Below, piece after piece: positions 42,844 through 53,092 of a stretch of 64,000 bases of DNA. This DNA comes from Microstegium vimineum (lineage: Eukaryota > Streptophyta > Magnoliopsida > Poales > Poaceae), in NCBI GenBank assembly GCA_022036555.1, contig CM039133.1:5397184-5461183 (forward strand), written 5' to 3'. Made by a program: the position numbers and the translations under genes. Each line of letters begins with the position of its first letter. Position 1 is the stretch's first letter. The notes under the pieces were generated by a model that saw only the letters and a list, made by a program, of their open reading frames with translations, had not been told where the DNA came from and searched no databases.

Positions 42844-44776
42844 GTAGTCATGACTCTTCATCCCTAAGACCCGCATAGTGGATAAGTTCACTCCCCGAAT
42901 CAAATTCGCCGCATACCCGTCCGGGAACATTAACGTCTGCATCCACATCAAGACCTCCTTCCATTGGTCCCTTTTCAAGACGAAATCGACCGGAGTCCTT
43001 CTCCATTTCTTACCGGGCCTAGGAGGCTTCATCACTTGCTTTGGCCTATCGCAAATCGTTTCTAGGTCCAATCTAGCCTTCACGTTGTCCTTTGACTTCT
43101 CTGTGTCCATGAGTGTTGCAAAAAGCGCCTCGGCGATATTCTTTTCTGTGTGCATTACATCAATGTTGTGTGGAAGAAGAATGTCATCGAAATAAGGGAG
43201 CCTAGTCAAGCCCGATTTATGAGTCCACTAATGTTCCAAACCATATCCAATAAAACCACCTATAGTTTTATCATCTTTGAGAGCCTCTATCTCAGCACGG
43301 ACCTCGGCACCGGTCATCCTATGAGGTGGAGGTTCGGTGACTTGAACCCCTTTCCTGAAGTTCTTGACATCTCGTCTGAATGGATGGTCAAGAGGGAGGA
43401 ATTGACGATGTAGGTCAAATGAAGAAAACTTGCCACCCTTCTTCAGATGATAGAACTTTACAGCTGTCTTGCATAATGGGCATGGGAACTTCCCGTGAAC
43501 ACACCACGCGCAGAATATGCCATACGCCAGGAAGTCGTGCAGGGAGTACTGGTACCACACATGCATCATGAAGTTCTTCTTTGTAGCTCGGTCGTATGTC
43601 AGTACCCCATTTTCCCAAGCAAGCATCAATTCATCAATGAGAGGCTCCATAAACACACCCATCCTTGGTCCCCGGGTGTCCTGGAATTATTAGCGACATG
43701 AATACATTCTTGGTTTGAAATGAGATGCCGGGGGGGGGGAGATTGAGGGGGATCACAAACACGGGACAACAAGTATACGGGGCTGACATCATTCCATAGG
43801 GATTGAAACCATATGTTGCAAGCGCGACGCGTACATTTCGAGCCTCCTCGGCTTTACCACGATGCATGTCATTGAAATGTTTCCATGCATTGCCATCCGA
43901 TGGGTGTACCATCTTGTCCGGGTTGTATCTTTTGCCATGTTTGTGCCATGTCATCTGTTTCACGGACTCCTCTGTCATGAACAGCCGTTGGATCCTTGGT
44001 ACGAAAGGAAGGTACCGTAGGACCTTCACGGGGATACCATGCTGTGACTTCTTGACATCACTAGGGTCGACCAGATACCTAGAGGATTTGCACTTTGGAC
44101 AGTGTGTTGCTTTCTTGTGCAGTTTCCTAAATAGGACGCACCCCTTAGGACAAGCATGGATTTTCTCATACGGCATCTTAAGTGCACGAAGAAGTTTATG
44201 TGACTCGTACAAGTTCTTCGGCAGAATGTGACCGTCTGGAAGCCGAGATCCAACAATTGCCAACATAGCATCAAAGTTGTCTCGACTCATGCTACACTGC
44301 GACTTGAATGCCATCAGGCGTCCCATGGCATCCAGTTGCGAAACCCGTGTCTATTCATGAAGGGGTTTTTGTGCCGAAGACAACATCTCATAGTATGCCT
44401 TTGCAAATTCCTCTGGCTCGTCCTTAAATCCTTCACCGAACCATGCCTCCTGAAAGTCATCCATCCAGTCTACGACCCCAGCATCTCCATCAAAAGCCTC
44501 GAGACGTGGTCTCACCACCTCCTCTCTAATACGATTGGCTTCACCATGGTAGATCCAGCAGGTATAGTTTGGCGTGAATCCATACAAGATAAGATCTTTC
44601 CCCACAGCCTTCTTTGTCTTTCTTACACGGTTGTCACAATTGACGCAGGGACACGGCATCCGAATGGACCCATGAGCAGCCTCGCCAAATGAATGCTCCA
44701 CGAAAGCATTATTCTTAGTCATCCACTCTGGGGTCAAACTAGCATGGCCCGTGTACATCCAGTCACGGTTCTCCAT
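42844..44776 (-). pseudogene. TNP2-type CACTA transposase, N-terminal part
   Basis: Starts MENRDWMYTGHASLTPEW.. with the Transposase-associated domain (..MPCPCVNCDNRVR.., ..LILYGFTPNYTCWIYHGE..). An acidic linker is followed by a TAG at 44353-44351 before ..RVSQLDAMGRLMAFKSQ... The TNP2 core follows: ..IHACPKGCVLFRKLHKKATHCPKCKSSRY.., ..LRYLPFVPRIQRLFM.., ..HPSDGNAWKHFND.., ..YGFNPYG.. and ..VIPLNLPPPG... The frame changes near 43660, then ..LHDFLAYGIFCAWCVHGKFPCPLC.. continues to a stop at 43228. The frame resumes to ..HNIDVMHTEKNIAEA.., and the Sirevirus interrupts the gene at 42844. It would cut and join the CACTA ends; it is inactive here. Confidence 0.9.
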
Positions 44777-45750
44777 CCTCTAGCATATACATATGTAAGC
44801 GAGCAATATAACCAGCAAATGCATCTACACAGCGTGCCTACTGTCTAATAGGTAGGTCCTAATCCCACCCGCGGATGCGTAGATGATGTCAGTTTCCATG
44901 CTCCGCTCCGATCCGAGACAGAATTTCGGCAGCACCTACCCGCTGTTCTCCCGAAACACGTCCCGAAAGGGAGAGTGTGCATTCGGAGAACAACAAGGAG
45001 GTGATGCCAAAAGTCTATCTTAGACCAGAGCGAACCATAGAAACTAACACCATCTACACATCAACGGGCTGTCCAAAATACGTGGACAATCCGAAACAGA
45101 TACGGTCACAGATATGCCAAGATTTTACATACCTCCGACCGTATCTCTTTCGAACGGGAGACGCCTTACTTGGTTACGTGATCATATAAAACATGCATGA
45201 AAAGGAGGAGGGGGCTATATCTAAGGTGTCGCTGAAGATAGACTAGCGAGGCGGTGGTGAGGCGGTGCGGTGGCGAGGCGACGCGGTGCAGGCAGACCAG
45301 CAACGCCCACAACAATGCCCTCGAGTCCCTCCCACGGGTCCTCCTGCAAGAAAAAAACAATTGGTCAATGTCAACTAAAAATTTTGACAGCACTTCCCCT
45401 ACACAGGGAGGTTGCCAAACCTGCGAAAAACATTGGCACGAAGGCCAACAACCACATATGCACAAAATAGTGGCACGAAGGCCAACAACCACATATACAC
45501 CAAATATGGAACGAAGGCCAACACAACCACATATAGATACTCTCTAACTACTACTTACTAACACTAACACTACTACTACCAATACTAGCACGACCACTAC
45601 TAACCCTATTAACTACTAAATCCTAACTACTAACTAGTAACTACTAAGTACTAATACCTTTGCGGCGAGCACGACAAAAGCAAGAGTCAACGACGATGGT
45701 GGGGACGACCGTAGTGGCGTGAAGCTTGACGCGACGAGGTCAGGGAGACC
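44777..45750. other. CACTA 5' untranslated/intron region with a minisatellite
   Basis: No protein recognised. 45424-45536 holds about three tandem units of GGCACGAAGGCCAACAACCA plus CATATGCACAAAATA. 45537-45660 is a CTA/ACTA-rich low-complexity stretch. It lies between the transposase ATG and the GC-rich promoter region. Confidence 0.6.
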
Positions 45751-46245
45751 TTCACCTCTCCTCCTTTGACTCCTCTCTTCTCCCCTTCTCCTCCTCCTCC
45801 TCTCTTCTCCCCTTCTCCTTCCTTCTCCCCTTCCTCCTCCTCCTTCCTTCTCCCCTACCTCCTCCTCTCTTCTCCTCTCCTCCTCTCTTCTCTTCTACCT
45901 CCTCCTCCTCTCCCCTGCAGTGAGGCAGGCCCGGGGGGGGGTGACTGGGTGGGTGGTGGGGGCGGGGGGGCCTGCTGGTCGTGAGGGGTGGGGGCCTGTT
46001 GGGCATGGAGGGTGGGGGCCGGGGGCCTGTTGGGCGTGGGGGGTGGGGGCGGCGGGGAGGGGTGGGGAGCTAGCGCGGCGGCGCGGGCAGGGCGGGTGGG
46101 GCGCGGGGTGGGGCGGCGCGGGGCCCGGGGAGGGGCGGGTGCGGGCGGTGAAGGGCGTCGGCGCGCCGGCGTGGCGGCGGCGCGACAGCGGATGCGGGAG
46201 CACGACGGATCGGGGAGGGAAGGCTGGGAGTGGGATGGTTCCCCT
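45751..46245. repeat. Pyrimidine tract and GC-rich block at the CACTA 5' end
   Basis: 45755-45912 is almost pure C/T (CTCCTCCTCCTTCC-like). It is followed by 330 bp of very G-rich sequence on the plus strand (GGGTGGGGGCGG runs, 45930-46170) with many CpG. As the region just upstream of the minus-strand transposase it may be the promoter/5' leader. The long proline- or glycine-rich open frames here are composition artefacts. Confidence 0.6.
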
Positions 46246-46271
46246 TTTTTTGATATGGGCCGCTTAGTTGT

Positions 46272-47066
46272 CGAGTGCCAGAACGCGGGCACTCGGCAAC
46301 TTAATTAAGTTGTCAAGTGCCAACCCTAGGCACTCGACAACTAAATTAAGTTGCCGAGTGCCACCCTAGGCACTCGACAACTAAATTAATTATTTTTTTG
46401 TTTTTTTCTCCCAATTTTTTGTGTGTTTAGTGAACTATTGTAAACAACATGTTCAAATTTGGAAACTTTTTATTGTTTTTTTGGTATTTTTCCATATTTT
46501 TTTTGTTTTCTTCAATTCTCCCGCTTAATGTTCATTTGAGTCCCAGGTTTGTGAGCAACGTACGTGACAACTTGCCCGAAACTTTTTCAAAATTTTACCA
46601 CAACATACGCACATCATATCATGACATGTGCACAAGTTTCATGATTTTCGAAATTTATTTGTATTTTATATAATTAAAAAACTACATGCACCGAAGTTGG
46701 TGACGTTGCCCCGTGAGCACGTTGATCGAACCTTCGATACAGGTCATGCATTTAGCCATCATTTGCACTACCAAGCAAGGATAACAATTTTTGAACGAAA
46801 GAAATCTATTATTTTAGGCACCTGCAATTCAAATGAACATTAAGGGGGAAAATTGAAGAAAACAAAATAAAATAAGTAAAAATACCAAAAAACAATGAAA
46901 AGTTTCCAAATTTGAACATGTTGTTTACAATAGTTAACTAAACACACACAAAAAATTGGGGGCAAAAAAACAAAAAATTAATTAATTTAGTTGCCGAGTG
47001 CCTAGGGTGGCACTCGACAACTTAATTTAGTTGCCGAGTGCCTAGAGTTGGCACTCGGCAACTTAA
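46272..47066. repeat. Large inverted repeat in the CACTA 5' subterminal region
   Basis: Arm 46272-46545 is complementary to 46823-47066 with few mismatches. For example, TGTTTACAATAG in one arm faces CTATTGTAAACA in the other, and the subterminal GCACTCGGCAAC units are inside both arms. A loop of about 277 bp separates them. Any read-through transcript would fold into a hairpin of roughly 240 bp. Confidence 0.8.
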
Positions 47067-47304
47067 ACGGAGCGGGATGGCGTTAGCCCTCGTGGTAAAG
47101 TGCCAAGTGTATTTTTTTGCCAAGAGTCGGCACTCGACAAAAAAAATTAAGTTGCCGAGTGTTTTTTTTTGCCGAGTACTAGGCACTCGACGTTTAATTA
47201 GTTGCCGAGTGTGGCACTCGGCAACTAAATTAGTTGTCGAGTGACCGATATCTGGCACTCGACAACTTATTTAGCACTCGGCAACTCGCCGTTTTCCGGT
47301 AGTG
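47067..47304. repeat. CACTA 5' terminal subterminal repeats
   Basis: GCACTCGGCAAC and TAGTTGCCGAGTG units in both orientations up to the terminus CCGGTAGTG at 47304. Confidence 0.8.
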
Positions 47305-47403
47305 GAAGCTCCTCATCACTGCCGGTTGTGGCTGGAACCGGCATTGATAACTTGGACACTTTCACTGCCGGTTCGTGACTGGAACCGACAGTGATATACC
47401 TAC

Positions 47404-47625
47404 TACATGAAAGTTGTAGATCTCAAAAAGTTATTAAATTTTGTAGTTCACAACTTTTTCATTTGAAATCATCTTTTCATCGAAAAATACGTTCGAATGT
47501 GTCAAATTTGAAATTCAAAATTTTGTAAACGACCTCAGTTGGAAAAACTTGCTACATGAAAGTTGTAGATCTCAAAAAGTTATGAAACTTTGTAGTTTAC
47601 AACTTTTTCATTTAAATTCGTTTAG
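47404..47625. repeat. Two-copy AAAGTTATGAAACTTT module in the outer CACTA
   Basis: Two units about 150 bp apart contain GAAAGTTGTAGATCTCAAAA then AGTTAT(T/G)AAA.TTTGTAGTT. The same pair occurs at 12112-12310. Confidence 0.65.
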
Positions 47626-47706
47626 TGGCTCAAACAATCTATTTACACTCAGTTTAGTATAGAATGAGGTGAACTAAAACCGAATCTAGACACAAATGAG
47701 TCATGG

Positions 47707-47760
47707 GTGGAGTGGTAGAGGAGGTACCGTGCGAGGCTGAGGTCCTGAGGTTCGAATCCC
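47707..47760 (+). other. tRNA-like segment with intact Pol III box B in the outer CACTA
   Basis: GTGGAGTGGTAGAGGAGG resembles box A and GGTTCGAATCC (47749-47759) is a perfect box B, spaced about 30 bases apart as in tRNA genes. No 3' acceptor stem or CCA context is visible, so I call it tRNA-derived, not a tRNA gene. Confidence 0.5.
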
Positions 47761-48069
47761 CTTTGAAGCGCGTTCGCGGTTTTACGCGAAAAAAATGTGT
47801 GACTTGCGACGGAGACGGGTGGGCGGGTTACTAGTGGGGTTCTTCCAGAATTTAAATTTTTTTTTTCTATTTTTAAAACACGATTTTTTCAGGACATCCA
47901 TCATTGTCGGTTCGTAACGAACCGGCAGTGATGTGGATCATCACTGTCGGTTTGGCATAACCGGCAGTGATGTCATCACCTCATCACTGCCGAAGTGGTT
48001 GTGCCGATTCAAAATCCGACAGTGATTGGGGATTTTGAACCGGCACTGATTATGCTTTGTGCAGTAGTG

Positions 48070-48992
48070 AGTGTATAGCACCTAGTGAGTCTGGTTGTTA
48101 GTGATAACAGCCGATAGCAATAGTACCTCGTTAGTACTACAATACAAATTTCCAGAGTTGGGTAAAAATATTAGGAAAAAGGCGGCGGGCATCCAAATCC
48201 AGACTGTTGGCAATGCGATGCAGGACGCCGAGTGAAGCCATGCGATGCCTAGTGTGATGCTGCGGGACAATGGGACAACCAGAGGGACGTCGCACGACCA
48301 AAGGCTCCATGTGGTCAAGCTTAATTTTTTTTATTTTTAATATTTAGGGCAACAAGTACCTGTGTTTTGGCCGTAGCGCGGACTTGATGATATATCTAGA
48401 ACTAAAAAACAACAATGATTAGTAGTTAACTTAATCCACACCTTAATTAATCTATCAGAGTAGATAGATAGATAGTTAGCTAGACAGACATATATACATG
48501 CATGCACCTAGATAGTAGGTAGTTCTATTAATTGTTGGTACTTTATTTTTGTTTACAAAAAAACAAATTTCGTCTCCTGCTTCCTGCAGACCACCCCAAC
48601 AAGAGCACCCTGGCTGAACCCCTGGTAGCTGTCTCTATAAAACGGAACCCCTCGGGCTCCTTTCTACTTATTCATGGTGTTGATTACGCCCAGATCCATT
48701 CGATCTGCTAGAAGTTATTTTTGAAAGTGAATAGTGAACCAACGAGACATTTTTCTCGAGATTTTTTGTTTCCTTAGTTATTATAGTCTGCTTTAATTTT
48801 GAACGAGCTATCAAGCCGGCTCAACAAGTTTCTGGTCTAGCTCTCATATTTTTCGGTCCTGCTACTTCCACTTCAAAGGCTCCATGTGGTCAAGCTTTAT
48901 TTGTTTCATACATAGGGCAACAACTACCTGTGTTTTGGCAGTAGCGCAGGCTTGATATATCTAAAACTAAAAAACAACAATGATTAGTTAAC
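48070..48992. other. Flanking DNA with a diverged direct duplication
   Basis: 48300-48447 (AGGCTCCATGTGGTCAAGCTT..GATTAGTAGTTAACTTAATCC) is repeated at 48873-48993 and continues after the LINE at 56319. A (GATA)n-like patch lies at 48455-48480. A CTATAAAACGG box is at about 48634, but no gene follows. Confidence 0.65.
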
Positions 48993-49123
48993 TTTTTTTT
49001 TGAAACTGAACCGGCAGGAGAACTGCCTGTTGTATTAAAAAGGAGATAGCCTAGATAGGCAATATACGACCATGTACAAAACCACAAAAAAGTCCAAACA
49101 TCCTCGTTTTACGAGGCTTTACA

Positions 49124-52100
49124 TCAAGCGTGCACTAATAAGTTTGACACGTGTTTTGCCCCAGCCATTGCCCAAAGACCCGCTTCATCCTTGATTTTTT
49201 GGAGGAGTTGTGTTGGCGCGGATTCCTTGTGCTCGAATATTCTTGCATTTCTTTCATTCCATACCTCCCAACAGATGAGAATGATGATGGAGCGGAGACC
49301 TCGTCTCGCCATCGAAGGTGTGTGATCTATGTTGTCCCACCAACTGTGTACCGAGTCTCCTAGTACCCAAGCAGATGGTCGCAGTTGCTCAATTCCCATC
49401 CAAATTGCAATCCCCTCCCAGATACGCCTAGTGTAGCGACAGTCTTGAAAAAGATGAACGCCAGTTTCTTGACTACGTCTGCATAGGGGGCACACTCCGT
49501 TGTTCGGCCATCCCCTCTCTTGCAACCTATCAGCGGTCCAGATTCTATTTTGGATGGCGAGCCATGCAAGGAATTTGCATTTTGGCGGTGCCCAGACTTT
49601 CCATATGAGTTGTTTGAAATTTGTCATTGTTGCTCCAACAAATTGTGCGTAGTAGGCCGATCTTGTTGTGAATTTTCCATCGGACTTAAATTTCCAGTTG
49701 ATGTTGTCTTCCCTGTCTGGATGCAGCTGGATGTGACTAAGGGCGCTCCAGAGCTGAACATACTCCACTAAGTGTTGAGAGCTGAAACCTGCATGCTGTA
49801 GGTCTATGTCCCTAATCCATGCTCCATTGCACAAGCATTCATTCAGTGACTTGTTTTTGTTTCTTGAAATTTGGAAAATATTTGGCGCTAGATCTTGGGG
49901 CCTTTGACCTTGTAGCCAAGCGCTGCTCCAAAAAGATGTTTTCTTGCCATCGCCAACTGTAATTGTAGTTGCTGCAGCGAATAGTAACCTATCAGTTGTG
50001 TCGCACGGCGTGTCGCGGTTGTTAAGTGCCCCTCCTTCTTCCTCCCATTCTTTCCATAGCCATCTGAGACGTAGTGCTGTTGCAAAATTTCCAAGATGGA
50101 GAATGCCTAGACCACCGGATTCAGTTGGTCTTGTGGTACGTGGCCAATTTACTTTGCATTTTCCCCCGTTAGCTTGTCAGATCCAGCCCATAGGAATCTC
50201 TTTCTGAGGTTATCAATTTCCTTTAATGTGGCTTTAGGTGCTCTGAGTGATGTGAGGCAATACACAACTTGTGAGGTGAGAATAGTTTTGACTAAAGTGG
50301 ACCTTCCAGCATGGTTAATGTTCTTGCCATTCCATGTAGTGAGCTTGCTCACAACTTTGTCAACAAGTGGCTGAAAATCAACCCTCCTCAATCTAGTGTT
50401 TGTTAGAGGTAGGCCCAAATATTTAGTTGGGAATTGTGCTCTTTTTGCAAGGAAATCATGCAGGACCTCATTTATGTTGATGCCCTGGCATCTTATAGGG
50501 ATGACAGATGATTTTTGGACATTAGTGTTGAGTCCCGACACTTCGCCAAACCTGGAGAGAATATTGGCAAGCGCAGTGGCATCCTTCTTATATGGCTTAA
50601 TGAAGATTGTTGTATCATCCGCATATATAGATGTTCGCATGACAGCTTGTCTTCCCCTGAATTTTACCAAATGTCCTTCTTCCGTCGCAAGGTCAAGAAG
50701 TTTTTGCAGTGGGTCAATCGCAATGATAAACAACAATGGCGATAGAGGATCGCCTTGTCGCACTCCCCTGCCGTGTTTGATAGGTGCAGTGGGGACACCA
50801 TTTAGTAGAATGCGAGAGGATGACGTTGATAGTAGAGCACTCACCCAATCTCTCCATTTTGGGGGGAAGCCGAGCTTGCTCATCAAGGTGAGTATATATT
50901 CCCACTGCACTGAGTCGAAGGCCTTTGTTATGTCAAGCTTGAGAAACAGGGCTGGGGTCTTTGATCTATGAAATCGACGCACTGTCCGTCGAACCGACAT
51001 GAAGTTGTCATGGATGCTTCTTTTTTTAATGAAGGCGCTCTGGCTCTTGGAGATCAAGTTGTTCATATGTGGCGTCAGGCGCATTGCTAAGACCTTTGCA
51101 ATGATCTTTGCAAAGGAGTGGATTAAGCTTATGGGCCTAAAATCCGTGATCGACTCTGCCCCATCCTTTTTTGGAATAAGAACAACGTTTGCTGTGTTGA
51201 GGAGGGCTAAATTTGAGGTGCGCAGTTGATGGAAAGCATTTGTTGCGTTCATGATGTCCCTTTTGACAATATCCCAGCATTCCTTGAAGAAAAGGGTCGT
51301 GAAGCCATCAGGGCCTGGCGCTTTGTCAGAAGGCATCTGATTAATGGCATCCTTAATCTCGGATTCTGTAAAGTCCCTTTCAAGCATTTCAAGATTATGG
51401 GGCAAAATTTGCAATCGCTCCCAATTTAAATCAGTCTGTCTTTGCGGCGGACGCGTCATGATCTTCTGGAAATGGTCTTGGATCACGGTTACTTTTTCAT
51501 CATGTGTGACGGCCCAGCCTTGCTCTTTTCGCAACCTCTGGATCTGGTTCTTTCTTCTTCTTGCATTCACTCTGCGGTGAAAATATTTTGTGTTGGCGTC
51601 CCCCAATTTAATATTGGTGACACGCGAAGCTTGCCTAGTTCTCGCCCTTTCAATGACCGCTAGGCCTAGAACTCTTCTTTTTAGCTTTGTTCTGAGAACG
51701 GATTCCGCTGTTGATAAGCCTCTATTTTCTTGGGCGATATCCAGACGCAATATCACTTCTATAGCCATGTGCAGCTTCATTTTAGCATCTGAGATGATTT
51801 GATTGTTCCATTTCCTCAGCTTTTGTGTTGTCACAAACAGCTTGTTGTACAGGATGTGGAAAGTTTCATGGTGATTTAAAGTTTCTTCCCATGCCTTTAG
51901 CACCACCTCTTTGAATCCTGGGAGTTTAACCCAAAATTTTTCAAAACGGAATGTCCTCGGTCGACGCGGGCCACTCTGATTGGAGAGTAGAAGTGGGGCA
52001 TGGTCTGATAGAGAGGTGGAGAGAGCGTGAAGAACATGTGTGTTGAACGTGGAGTCCCACTCGGCGTTGCAAAACACTCTATCAAGCTTCATCAATGTTG

Positions 52101-52680
52101 GTTGGCTTCTCTCGTTGCTCCATGTAAATTTGCGATTTTGGAGGTGAATCTCCTGGAGGTCGCATTCATTCAAGGCCTCTCGAAACTGTCGCATTAGTCT
52201 GTGGTTTAGTCTTCTATTGTTTTTGTCAGCCGCTTTGTAAATTAAGTTAAAATCGCCGAGGAGTAGCCACCGCGTGTTGCTTGCTGGTTTGAGTGCTTTT
52301 AGTTCCTCCAGGAACCTTTGCCTTGCACGGTGCCTAGTTGGCCCATAGATAACAGAGAGTCAAAATTTTGTTGAACACTCTTTAACTTCAACATCAGCCG
52401 ATAGGTGGAACTCTCCGATGACGCAGTTGGCTAAATTGATGAAGTCATTATTCCAGAGAATGACAATTCCTCCTGGTGTTCCAAGGACACCAGTCATCGG
52501 CTTGATCACAAAGCTGCGCAAGCGAAAGCAACCCAGGTAAGCAGCGGTGTGCTGATCCAGGGAGGCTCGTTTTGATTCTTGCAGGCATATGATGTGGCAT
52601 CTTGTGGCTGCCACTGTTTGGTGCACAACATCTTTCCTATCTTGACGGTTCAAACTGCGAACATTCCAGCATAATACATC
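49124..52680 (-). pseudogene. LINE ORF2: endonuclease, reverse transcriptase, zf-RVT
   Basis: The ATG at 52680 begins MDVLCWNVRSLNRQD.., an AP-type endonuclease (..ICLQESKRASLD.., ..WLLLGDFNLIY.., ..SDHAPLLL..). TAG or similar interrupts at 52362-52360 after ..KECSTKF. Reverse transcriptase: ..DFRPISLIHSFAKIIAKVLAMRL.., ..LFLKLDITKAFDSVQWEY.., ..GVRQGDPLSPLLFIIAIDPL.. and the catalytic ..TSIYADDTTIFI... A frame change at about 50155 (..DKLTGENAK) is followed by the zf-RVT region (..WKVWAPPKCKFLAWLA.., ..CPLCRRSQETGVHLFQDC..) ending at 49124. It nicks target DNA and primes reverse transcription. Confidence 0.93.
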
Positions 52681-53092
52681 CATGTTTGGTCCTCTCATCT
52701 GGGAACACAAAAAACTCTACAGGCGCCCCAACAGAAAGTATGCGTTTGAGGCAGCAGCAGCTTGCAAGATTGTGTAGGAGCGAAGAACAGCATGTAACGC
52801 ACAGGAGAACTGTAATTTGATGGAGAAGCAGCAGCAACAGCAAGCACATCATGGAGCTTGGGAATTGCTTTACATTGAACCCAGAAGAAACACACAGCTG
52901 GGAGTTGCCTCAGAGTACTAGGCCCTGATGGCTGTACCAAACTACTATGATAAGTTCTCAAATGGCGAAGCAGTCTCGCCTTAGGTAGTACATCACACGA
53001 GCTGAAATTAAAAGGTTGCAATAGCAGAGATTTGAAGTCTGGATACATAATGATAACAGAGATTGAACACGTTGGCCATCTGGTGGGTTCTT

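Larger units (their letters stand above)
26609..47304 (-). mobile_element. Coding CACTA (En/Spm) transposon, 20.7 kb including a nested Sirevirus
   Basis: The left end CACTACAGGAAATCACTCGG and the right end ..GCCGTTTTCCGGTAGTG give matching CACTAC(A/C)GGAAA termini. GAA precedes (26606-26608) and follows (47305-47307), an exact 3-bp duplication. GCACTCGGCAAC-type subterminal units lie at 26640-27060 and 46265-47290. Genes run on the minus strand: TNP2-type transposase (44776 to 29759, interrupted by 31418-42843), then a Ptta/En-Spm gene (29636 to 27523). Without the Sirevirus it would be about 9.3 kb. Both genes carry disabling changes. Confidence 0.92.
26418..48069. mobile_element. Outer non-autonomous CACTA element, split by a nested CACTA
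   Basis: The left terminus CCCTACTACAG (second base changed from CACTAC) is preceded by AGT (26415-26417). The right terminus GTGCAGTAGTG at 48069 is followed by AGT (48070-48072), an exact 3-bp target duplication. Subterminal units CACTGCCGGTTCGTGG / ACCGGCAGTGATG occur in both parts. Without the inner element it spans about 0.95 kb (26418-26608 plus 47308-48069). It contains the two-copy AAAAAGTTATGAAACTTTGTAG module and a tRNA-like segment but no protein gene. Confidence 0.85.

Noticed and set aside
45424..45536. Spaced 37-bp repeats resembling a small CRISPR array
   Set aside because: Units are contiguous and degenerate with no distinct spacers, and the genome is a plant.
45855..46308. 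Proline- or glycine-rich frames on both strands
   Set aside because: Produced by the GC-rich, low-complexity promoter block; no conserved motif.
47707..47760. A tRNA gene
   Set aside because: Only boxes A and B are convincing; no acceptor or anticodon stem could be folded by eye.
50396..50971. 191-codon plus-strand frame within LINE ORF2
   Set aside because: Opposite-strand shadow of the reverse transcriptase.
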